DNA of 64,000 nucleotides from Pseudolysinimonas_A sp041984585 (GTDB taxonomy: Bacteria; Actinomycetota; Actinomycetes; Actinomycetales; Microbacteriaceae): assembly GCA_041984585.1 (NCBI GenBank), contig JBHIXX010000005.1, positions 1-64,000 on the forward strand, given 5' to 3'. The translations under genes were made by a program, and so were the position numbers. Below are positions 57,537 to 64,000 of this stretch, one piece after another. The notes under the pieces were generated by a model, which did no database searches, had not been told where the DNA came from, and saw only the letters and a list, made by a program, of their open reading frames with translations. Position 1 is the stretch's first letter, and every line of letters starts with the position of its first letter.

Positions 57537-59029
57537 CCGTCGCCGCCCTGCGTATGACGGGCATCACCAAGTCCTTTCCCGGTGTCCGCGCGCTCAGTGA
57601 GGTGGACCTCGAAGTACGCCCGGGAGAGGTGCACGCGATCGTCGGCGAGAACGGCGCCGGCAAGTCGACGCTCATGAAGATCCTCGCGGGCGTGTATACC
57701 CCGGACGCCGGGTCGATCGAGGTCGGCGGGCACGCAGTCGAGCACTGGACCCCTCGCGAGGCGCTGCATCACGGCATCGGGATGATCTACCAAGAGCTCA
57801 ACCTGGTTCCCGACCTCACCGTCGCCGAGAACATCAGTCTGGGCAGGATGCCGCGCCGCGGCCCGTTCACCGACGGGCGGGCGATGAAGGCGCGCGCCGC
57901 CGAGGTGCTCGCCGAGCTGCAGACGGATATCGACCCCGCCGCCCGGCTCGGGGACCTCTCGATCAGCCAGCAGCAGCTCGTCGAGATCGCCAAGGTGATG
58001 GTCGACCGGCCGAAGATCGTCGTGTTCGATGAGCCCACCTCATCCCTGGGCGAGCGCGAGACGGTGGTGCTGTTCGGCGTGATCTCGCGCATGCGCGACG
58101 CCGGGATCGCGATCATCTACATCAGCCACCGCCTCCGCGAGGTGCTCGAGATCGGCGACCGCGTCACGGTCCTACGGGACGGAACCCGGATCGAGACGCG
58201 CGACGTCGAGGGGATCACTCCCGACGAGATGGTGCGGTTGATGGTGGGACGGGGGCTCTCGGAGATGTTCCCCAAGCTGGATCTGGAGCCGGGAGACACC
58301 GTGCTCGAGGTGGACGGGATTACGCGCGACGGCCAGTTTGCCGACGTGAGCTTCGACGTGCGCGAGCGGGAGATCGTTGGCCTCTCCGGTCTCGTCGGCT
58401 CAGGGCGCACCGAGGTCGCGCGCGCCCTCTTCGGGCTCGACCCGGTCGATCGCGGGACGGTCCGGATCGGCGGGCGGGTCGCGAAGATCCGATCGGCGCG
58501 CCAGGGGCGCGCCGCCGGTGTCGCGCTCGTGCCCGAGGATCGCAAACAGCAGGGGATCATCCCCGACCTCTCCGTCCGCGAGAACTTCACGCTGCCGGTC
58601 GTCGGGCGCCTCGCCCGGTTCGGGCTGCTCTCGCTCGGGCGCGAGCGTGCGCGGGTCCGTGAGCTCGCCGACCGGCTGAACGTCAACCCGCCGCAGATCG
58701 AACGTGCGTTGAGCACGTTCAGCGGCGGCAATCAGCAGAAGGTCGTTCTCGGCAAGTGGCTGATGGCGGATCCGTCCGTGCTGATCCTCGACGAGCCGAC
58801 GCGGGGCGTCGACGTCGGAGCCAAGGCCGACATCCATCAGATCATCGGCGAGTTCGCGTCCGACGGCGGAGCCGTGCTGATGATCAGCTCCGAACTGCCC
58901 GAGCTGCTCGCGGTGTGCGACCGCATCGTGGTGCTGCACGAAGGTCGGGTGACGACGGTCCTCGGACGGGACGAGTTCACGGAGGAGAACGTCATGCGGG
59001 CGGCAACGGGAGAGGAGATCGCGTCGTGA
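57533..59029 (+). CDS. Sugar ABC transporter ATP-binding protein (two ATPase domains)
   Basis: The 498-residue protein carries two ATPase modules, as in RbsA/XylG-type CUT2 importers. The first has Walker A GENGAGKST and the signature-like LSISQQQLVEIAKVMV with DEPTSSL. The second has GLVGSGRTEVARALFG, a degenerate Walker A typical of the family, then STFSGGNQQKVVLGKWLMAD and DEPTRGVDVG. It works with the two permeases and the binding protein that follow. Its ATG overlaps the DUF4432 stop, and its stop overlaps the permease GTG. From here on codon choice is slightly less GC-biased than upstream. Confidence 0.93.
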   Translation: MTVAALRMTGITKSFPGVRALSEVDLEVRPGEVHAIVGENGAGKSTLMKILAGVYTPDAGSIEVGGHAVEHWTPREALHHGIGMIYQELNLVPDLTVAENISLGRMPRRGPFTDGRAMKARAAEVLAELQTDIDPAARLGDLSISQQQLVEIAKVMVDRPKIVVFDEPTSSLGERETVVLFGVISRMRDAGIAIIYISHRLREVLEIGDRVTVLRDGTRIETRDVEGITPDEMVRLMVGRGLSEMFPKLDLEPGDTVLEVDGITRDGQFADVSFDVREREIVGLSGLVGSGRTEVARALFGLDPVDRGTVRIGGRVAKIRSARQGRAAGVALVPEDRKQQGIIPDLSVRENFTLPVVGRLARFGLLSLGRERARVRELADRLNVNPPQIERALSTFSGGNQQKVVLGKWLMADPSVLILDEPTRGVDVGAKADIHQIIGEFASDGGAVLMISSELPELLAVCDRIVVLHEGRVTTVLGRDEFTEENVMRAATGEEIAS

Positions 59030-59997
59030 GCGTCGTCGCGGAGGTCGTGAAGCGTCGGCCGTTGGGAGGGATGGTCTGGCAGATGAGCGTGCCGCTCGCC
59101 ATCCTGGCCCTGCTGGTGATCGGGATGATCATTTCTCCGTCGTTCCTCACGGTGTCGAATCTGCTCAACGTCCTCAATGCCAACGCGGCAGTGGGCCTGA
59201 TCGCGCTCGGCATGACCTTCGTCGCCGTCGTGGGCGGTCTCGCCGATCTCTCGGTCCCGGCGAACGTGGCCCTCGGCGCGCTCGTCACGCTCGGCGGCCA
59301 GGAGGTGCTCGGCGTCGAACTCGCGGCGCTCGCCGGACTGCTGGTCGCCCTCGCGGGAGGGGTCGTCAACGGGGTGCTCGTCGGGTACCTCCGGATCAAC
59401 CCGATCATCGCAACGCTCGGCACGGGCTCGGTGCTCCTCGGACTCAGCCAGCTGCTGGTCGGCGGCGGAATCGTGTACGGACAGCCCAGCGCGTTCGCGA
59501 ACTTCTTCGGTGGATCACTCCTCGGCATCCCGGTGTTCGTCTGGGTCTTCGCCCTAGCGGCCGCGATCCTCACCCCGCTGCTCTCCCGGACCGCGTTCGG
59601 GCGCTGGAGCCTCGCCACCGGGGGCAACTACCAGGCCGCGGAGGCCAGCGCGGTGCCGGTTCGGTTCACGAAGGCCTCGGCGTTCGTCTTGACCGGCTTC
59701 CTCGCCGGAATGTGCGGAGTCCTGCTCGCCCTCGCGAACGGTCAGGCCCGACCGATCATCGGAACCGGCTACGAGTTCGTCGCGATCACCGCCGTCGTGC
59801 TGGGCGGAACGAGCCTCTTCGGGGGCTCGGGGAGCATCCTCCGGACCGTCGGCGGGGTCATCATCACGGCGCTCATCTCCAATCTCATCGTGCTCGGCGG
59901 GCTGCCCACCCAGTCCACCGGGTTGATCACGGGAGCCATCGTCCTCGTCGCCGTCGGCGTGGACGTGGCGCTGCGCAGAAAGGCGGGACGGCGATGA
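59026..59997 (+). CDS. Sugar ABC transporter permease (CUT2 type), first
   Basis: The 323-residue membrane protein has about nine hydrophobic segments and the CUT2/BPD_transp_2 features LIALGMTFVAVVGGLADLSV, VLVGYLRINPIIATLGTGSV and AITAVVLGGTSLFGGSGSIL. It forms a heterodimeric channel with the next permease. Both ends overlap the neighbouring genes by four bases, so the operon is translated as a tight unit. Confidence 0.93.
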   Translation: MSVVAEVVKRRPLGGMVWQMSVPLAILALLVIGMIISPSFLTVSNLLNVLNANAAVGLIALGMTFVAVVGGLADLSVPANVALGALVTLGGQEVLGVELAALAGLLVALAGGVVNGVLVGYLRINPIIATLGTGSVLLGLSQLLVGGGIVYGQPSAFANFFGGSLLGIPVFVWVFALAAAILTPLLSRTAFGRWSLATGGNYQAAEASAVPVRFTKASAFVLTGFLAGMCGVLLALANGQARPIIGTGYEFVAITAVVLGGTSLFGGSGSILRTVGGVIITALISNLIVLGGLPTQSTGLITGAIVLVAVGVDVALRRKAGRR

Positions 59998-61007
59998 GGG
60001 CTTTCGATCCGGCGCGGCTCGGCGAAGGGGTCGTGCGATACCGCCTCGTGGTGCTGCTGGTGCTGGTGCTCGTGCTCGGCGGCTTCACGATCGACGACTT
60101 CTTCAGCCTGACGACGGCGCAGTCCGTCATCAATCGGGCGACCATCGTCGGACTGCTCGCGATCGGGCTCACGCCGGTGCTGATCGCGGGCCAGATCGAC
60201 TTGTCGATCGGATCCATCCTGTCGATGTCCGGGATCTCGATGATCATGCTGCAGCCGATCATCGGGAACATCCCCGCGGCCATCGTCGGCATCCTGGTCG
60301 GAGTGGCGATCGGTGCGTTGAACGCGGTCATCGTCGTGGTCTTCAACATCGCCTCCCTGGTGGCGACATTGGCGACCCTGCTGATCTTCGCGTCTCTCGC
60401 CCTGTTGCTGACGAACTCGCAGCCGGTGAGCTCCCCCGACCCGTTGTTCGGTCTCGGACTCACCGTGGGCGTGGCGGGCATCTTCACCCCGCGCTCGCTG
60501 TTGTTCGTTCTCGCGGCCCTTCTCGTCTTCGTCTGGCTGAGGTTCACGCCCAGCGGGCGTTCGTTGTACGCCGTGGGCAGCAACCCCGCGGCCGCGACGG
60601 CCTCCGGAATTCGGGCGAACGGCTACCTTGTCGCGAGCTTCGTGATCTCCGGCTTCTTCGCGGGCACGGCAGGGGTCATCCAGGCCCTCAGCACGGCGAC
60701 CGGGTCGCCGGTCGCCGGCTCGCTCATGCTCATTCCCGCGATCACGGCAGTCGTGATCGGCGGAACGCGACTCGAGGGCGGCCGCGGGTCGTCCCTCGCG
60801 ACCTTGGGCGGCGTCGTCGCCCTCGGAGCTCTCACGATGGTGATGGAGTTCAACGGGATCCCCGCATACACGCAGGCGATCTACACGGGCCTCATTCTCA
60901 TCGCCCTGATCACGCTCGATCGTCTGACCGGCGATCGAACGCGCCCCACGTCCCGTGCTCTCCGAAGAGTTCGGGTCGACCCTGCACACCACAACGAGAA
61001 TTCATAG
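59994..61007 (+). CDS. Sugar ABC transporter permease (CUT2 type), second
   Basis: The 337-residue protein is the partner permease, with LLAIGLTPVLIAGQIDLSIG, NIASLVATLATLLIFASLAL, GRSLYAVGSNPAAATASGIR and ITAVVIGGTRLEGGRGS, all typical of RbsC/RhaP-like subunits. The ATG overlaps the previous stop, and the binding-protein gene starts nine bases after its own stop. The polar tail RRVRVDPAHHNENS is on the cytoplasmic side. Confidence 0.93.
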   Translation: MRAFDPARLGEGVVRYRLVVLLVLVLVLGGFTIDDFFSLTTAQSVINRATIVGLLAIGLTPVLIAGQIDLSIGSILSMSGISMIMLQPIIGNIPAAIVGILVGVAIGALNAVIVVVFNIASLVATLATLLIFASLALLLTNSQPVSSPDPLFGLGLTVGVAGIFTPRSLLFVLAALLVFVWLRFTPSGRSLYAVGSNPAAATASGIRANGYLVASFVISGFFAGTAGVIQALSTATGSPVAGSLMLIPAITAVVIGGTRLEGGRGSSLATLGGVVALGALTMVMEFNGIPAYTQAIYTGLILIALITLDRLTGDRTRPTSRALRRVRVDPAHHNENS

Positions 61008-61016
61008 GAGACACGT

Positions 61017-61985
61017 ATGACCGTTCGTCGAAACATCGTCGTCGCGGCGTCGGCGGTTGCCATGCTCGCGCTCGCGGGCTGCTCGACCGGCGAGGCCGGA
61101 GAGCCGGGGGCCGCGGGTGATGACCGGGAGATCTGCTACATCACCGCAGCCAACTCCCACCCGTACGTCACGCCTGCGAACGAGGGCGCCCAGGCCGCGG
61201 CCGACGCCGCCGGAATCAAGCTCACGATTGTCAGCGAGGAGTTCTCTCCGCAGACCGGAGCCGAGCAGCTCGACAGCTGTGTCGCGCGCGGGGTCGATGG
61301 CGTGCTGCTCTGGCCGCTCGACGACAACAGCTACCTCCCGGGTCTGATCAAGGCCCAGGCGGCTGGCATCCCGGTCGTCGCGATCGACACCACGACGGGT
61401 GACGACTCGATGGAGCTCATCGCGTCCTTCGTCGGGGCCGACAAGTACAACCAGGGTGAGATCAGCTTCGCCCAGCTCGACGAGGCCATGGGAGGCGAGG
61501 GCGGCGTCGTCATCCTTGCCGGCCAGGCCGGCAACGGCACCGAGATCGCCCGCACGGGCGGCTTCATGGACGCTCTCGCCGCGAGCGACTCGAACATCGA
61601 GGTGCTCGCGACGGTGAACGCCGACTTCGACCAGCAGAAGGCGCTCGTCGCCTCGCGGGACCTGCTCACCCGGTTCGGTGACCAGATCGAGGGTGTCTAC
61701 GCCGAGGATGACACCATGGCGAAGGGTTTCGCACAGGCGCTCGAGGAGAGCGGGCTGTCCATCACCCCGTTCGTCGTCGGCATCAACGGCGAGGCGCAGG
61801 CCTTCGACGCGATTCGCGCCGGGACGCAGTACAGCACGATCATCCAGCCCCCGTTCCGCAACGGCGAGCTCGCGATCGAGACGCTGATCAAGGTCATGAA
61901 CGGTGAGACGGTGGACGCGGTCGTGCCGCTCGAGAACACCGTCGTGGACGCGTCGAACGTCGACGACCTCGAGCCCGCGATGTAG
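61017..61985 (+). CDS. Sugar ABC transporter substrate-binding lipoprotein (CUT2 type)
   Basis: The 322-residue lipoprotein has lipobox ALAGC (Cys near residue 22), then the periplasmic-binding fold of the ribose/rhamnose group: ICYITAANSHPYVTPANEGA, LDSCVARGVDGVLLWPLDDN, AAGIPVVAIDTTTGDDSMEL, GRVDSGTEIART-like AGNGTEIARTGGFMDALAAS and EGVYAEDDTMAKGFAQALEE. It captures the sugar and feeds the two permeases encoded just upstream. The family covers many pentoses, hexoses, rhamnose and polyols, so the ligand cannot be named from sequence. GGAG before ATG 61017 is the ribosome site, and a strong hairpin follows. Confidence 0.9.
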   Translation: MTVRRNIVVAASAVAMLALAGCSTGEAGEPGAAGDDREICYITAANSHPYVTPANEGAQAAADAAGIKLTIVSEEFSPQTGAEQLDSCVARGVDGVLLWPLDDNSYLPGLIKAQAAGIPVVAIDTTTGDDSMELIASFVGADKYNQGEISFAQLDEAMGGEGGVVILAGQAGNGTEIARTGGFMDALAASDSNIEVLATVNADFDQQKALVASRDLLTRFGDQIEGVYAEDDTMAKGFAQALEESGLSITPFVVGINGEAQAFDAIRAGTQYSTIIQPPFRNGELAIETLIKVMNGETVDAVVPLENTVVDASNVDDLEPAM

Positions 61986-62000
61986 GCGACGCACCACCCC

Positions 62001-62040
62001 GGGGTCGGGACGTCGTGGACTCTCGCGGCGTCCCGACCCC
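62001..62040 (+). terminator. Strong intercistronic hairpin after the binding-protein gene
   Basis: GGGGTCGGGACG (62001–62012) pairs perfectly with CGTCCCGACCCC (62029–62040) around a 16-base loop, with no T-run. It could protect the binding-protein mRNA or attenuate transcription into the dehydrogenase gene, since binding proteins are usually needed in excess. Confidence 0.6.
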
Positions 62041-62077
62041 ATTCCGTACCGCACCGCACCCGACCCGGAGGATGAAT

Positions 62078-63211
62078 ATGACCGGACAAGGACGCGAGCT
62101 GGGTGTCGCCGTGATCGGCGATGGGCTCATGGCCAAAGAACACACGATGGCCTTGCGCAACGTCAGGGCGGTCTTCGGCGACGCCCCGATCGACCCCGTG
62201 CTCGAGATCATCGTGCACCCGGATCCGGCGCGCGCCGCGGCCGCGGCGCGGCGGTACGGGGTTCGGCGATGGAGTACGTCGTGGGAAGAGGCGGTCTCGG
62301 ATCCCGCCGTCGGCCTGGTGGACATCGTGACGCCGAATCTCCTCCACCGGGAGGTCGCGGTCGCTGCCGCCGAGGCCAGGAAACACATCTGGTGTGAGAA
62401 GCCGCTCGGCATCGGGGTCGACGACGCTCAGGTCATGACCGATGCGGCCGAGGATGCCGGAGTCACGACACTCGTCGGGTTCACCTACCTTCAGAACCCT
62501 GCCCTCGCCCTCGCGCGCGACCTGGTCGCGCGCGGTGAACTCGGGGACCTCTTCTCGTTCACCGGCTTTTTCAGCGCCGACACGATGATCGATCCGGCGG
62601 TTCCCTTCACCTGGCGCACGGATCGGTCGCGCGCGGGGAATGGCGCGCTCGGCGATCTCGGCTCGCACATGATCTCGATCGCGCGTTCCTTGATGGGGGA
62701 CGTGACGCGCGCCTCGGGGCGATGGCGAACTGTGATACCGGTGCGCGCTGACGAATCGGGCGCCGACCGGAAGGTCGACAACGATGACCACGCGCTCGCG
62801 CTCCTCGAGTTCGCGAACGGTGGGATCGGTTCGATGCAGGCGAGCAGGGTTCAAACAGGACGTGCCTTCGAGGTGTCGTTCGTGCTCACCGGGACCGGCG
62901 GCGCGATCCGTTTCTCGCAGCAGGAGGAGCACAAGCTCGAAGTTTCGCTCGCGTCGGATGGACTTGACACTCACGGCTTCCGCACGATCGAAGTCGGCCC
63001 GCAGCACGGGCACTTCGGCGCGCTCTGGCCGATGTCGGGAATCAACGTCGGCCTGCACGAGCTCAAGATCTTCGAAGCCTACGAACTGCTCGCCGCGATC
63101 GCGGACGGCCGCCCGGCGGCGCCCGACTTCGCGGAGGCGTTCCGCATCGAGCGGACCATCGACGCAATCGCGAGATCGGCCGAGTCGGAAGGCGAGTGGC
63201 GCGAGGTCTGA
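62078..63211 (+). CDS. Gfo/Idh/MocA-family oxidoreductase
   Basis: The 377-residue NAD(P)-dependent enzyme has an N-terminal Rossmann fold (GVAVIGDGLMAKEHTMALRN), the motif WCEKPLGIGVDDAQVMTDAA with its catalytic Lys, and a C-terminal alpha/beta domain (GALGDLGSHMISIARSLMGD). It probably oxidises a sugar, inositol or derivative imported by the adjoining transporter. GGAGG before ATG 62078 sets the start; ATG 62072 is also in frame. The sequence cannot tell which substrate it uses. It is the last gene of the operon. Confidence 0.88.
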   Translation: MTGQGRELGVAVIGDGLMAKEHTMALRNVRAVFGDAPIDPVLEIIVHPDPARAAAAARRYGVRRWSTSWEEAVSDPAVGLVDIVTPNLLHREVAVAAAEARKHIWCEKPLGIGVDDAQVMTDAAEDAGVTTLVGFTYLQNPALALARDLVARGELGDLFSFTGFFSADTMIDPAVPFTWRTDRSRAGNGALGDLGSHMISIARSLMGDVTRASGRWRTVIPVRADESGADRKVDNDDHALALLEFANGGIGSMQASRVQTGRAFEVSFVLTGTGGAIRFSQQEEHKLEVSLASDGLDTHGFRTIEVGPQHGHFGALWPMSGINVGLHELKIFEAYELLAAIADGRPAAPDFAEAFRIERTIDAIARSAESEGEWREV

Positions 63212-63257
63212 GGGACGCGGCGGCCCCGCCCGCCGGACGCATCTCGCTGCGGCCGAC

Positions 63258-64000
63258 TCAGGCGCTGTCGCGCACCACGAGCTCGGGCTGCAGCACGACG
63301 TGGTTGCTGCGCGGCACCTTCGACGCCGGGCGGGCGAGCAGCTCCATGATCATGTCGACCGCGGTGCGGCCCAGCTCCTGCCTGGGCTGGCGCACCGTGG
63401 TGAGCGGCACGCTCGCCACCGACGCCCACTCGAGGTCGTCGTAGCCGACGATCGCGATGTCGTCGGGCACGCGCACCCCGTCGCGCAGCAGCTCCTGCTC
63501 GAGGCCGAGCGCGAGCATATCGTTGGCGCAGAAGACCGCGCTCGGCCGACGCTCCACCGCGCGGTCGAGCAGCCGGCGCCCGGCGCTGCGCCCGGCCTCG
63601 ATGGTCCACGAGTCGGCGTCGAGCAGCTCGAGCGTCACGTCGGGGTGCTCGTCGGCGATCTTGCGCGCGCCCGCCAGTCGGGTGCGCACCTTGGGCGACT
63701 TCTCCGGATGCCCCAGGAACGCGATCCGTCGATGACCCGCGCCGACCAGGTGACGGATGCCGATCTGCCCCCCGCGGAAGTCGTCGACGACCACCGACCA
63801 GCAGTCGCGGTCGTCGCCGACGCGGTCGACGAACACCATCGGCACGCCGCGGTCCTTGAGCATCTCGAGTCGGGAGCTCTTCTCATCGACGGGCGCGATG
63901 ATGATGCCCTGCACCCGCGACTGCACGAGCAGGTCGAGGTTGTGCGTCTCGCGCACCGGGTCGTAGCCGCTGTTGCAGATGACGACGCCGGCGCCGAGCT
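63258..64000 (-). CDS. LacI-family regulator, C-terminal part (N-terminus beyond right edge)
   Basis: About 247 codons of the sensor domain are in the window; the DNA-binding head is not visible. The text shows LGAGVVICNSGYDPVRETHN, LDLLVQSRVQGIIIAPVDEK, PMVFVDRVGDDRDCWSVVVD, AVFCANDMLALGLEQELLRD and IAIVGYDDLEWASVASVPLT, with VPRSNHVVLQPELVVRDSA at the end. It converges on the Gfo/Idh/MocA gene and is the second LacI protein near the sugar operon. Unlike the operon, its third positions are strongly GC-rich. Confidence 0.9.
   Translation of the reverse strand, partial: LGAGVVICNSGYDPVRETHNLDLLVQSRVQGIIIAPVDEKSSRLEMLKDRGVPMVFVDRVGDDRDCWSVVVDDFRGGQIGIRHLVGAGHRRIAFLGHPEKSPKVRTRLAGARKIADEHPDVTLELLDADSWTIEAGRSAGRRLLDRAVERRPSAVFCANDMLALGLEQELLRDGVRVPDDIAIVGYDDLEWASVASVPLTTVRQPRQELGRTAVDMIMELLARPASKVPRSNHVVLQPELVVRDSA

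Noticed and set aside
63212..63257. Terminator between the Gfo/Idh/MocA gene and the convergent LacI gene
   Set aside because: The GC-rich bases allow only short, broken pairings and no convincing stem.
1..64000. tRNA, rRNA, riboswitch or CRISPR elements
   Set aside because: I looked for cloverleaf patterns, rRNA words, known riboswitch cores and spaced repeats and saw none that I could support.

Overview
The window looks like chromosomal DNA of a high-GC actinobacterium, most probably a member of the Microbacteriaceae (inference, not proven). The reasons are very GC-rich third codon positions, many GTG starts, gene pairs joined by ATGA/GTGA overlaps, the order DUF6049–cca–rpsF–ssb–rpsR–rplI–dnaB, a RamB-type regulator divergent from aceA, and zinc-free forms of L28, L33 and S14 near zur. 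No tRNA, rRNA, CRISPR array, insertion sequence or prophage was recognised.

Layout. 1–5525: DUF6049 fragment, tRNA nucleotidyltransferase, the S6/SSB/S18/L9 operon with a clear terminator, then a leader with DnaA-box-like words before dnaB. 5598–10594: small membrane proteins, purB with a tyrosine phosphatase, a WXG100-like gene that appears frameshifted beside an alpha/beta hydrolase, and a holin-like membrane protein. 10657–15201: an aminotransferase and a branched-chain-type 2-oxoacid dehydrogenase (E1a, E1b, E2, no E3). 15221–22432: a zinc-homeostasis region (Zur-type operator, znuACB-like transporter, zur, then rpmB-rpmG-rpsN), interrupted at 18467–21453 by five unfamiliar genes. The first two of these are bracketed by copies of the zur 3' end.

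22494–43753 is mainly metabolic: a lone MNT nucleotidyltransferase, an AlkA-like glycosylase, a thioesterase, an FAD oxidoreductase with a MarR regulator, PutA, RamB with the glyoxylate shunt genes aceA and aceB, an Lrp regulator divergent from an arginine-processing pair (DDAH-like enzyme plus ornithine aminotransferase), flavin enzymes, a tandem pair of dynamin-like membrane GTPases and an esterase. PutA, the ornithine aminotransferase and the DDAH-like enzyme could together carry arginine to glutamate.

43830–64000 holds lactate oxidation with its GntR regulator and paired operators, a luciferase-like oxidoreductase, an orphan iron-regulated haem/siderophore-binding lipoprotein, a full L-rhamnose pathway (rhaI, rhaM, rhaDE, rhaB, DeoR regulator), and a LacI-controlled sugar operon of unknown substrate (cupin isomerase-like, DUF4432 epimerase-like, ABC transporter, Gfo/Idh/MocA dehydrogenase). 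A second LacI gene runs off the right edge.

A recurrent feature is a TANNNT or CANNNT hexamer 6–7 nt before many start codons, which points to widespread leaderless transcripts. I used it to choose several starts.
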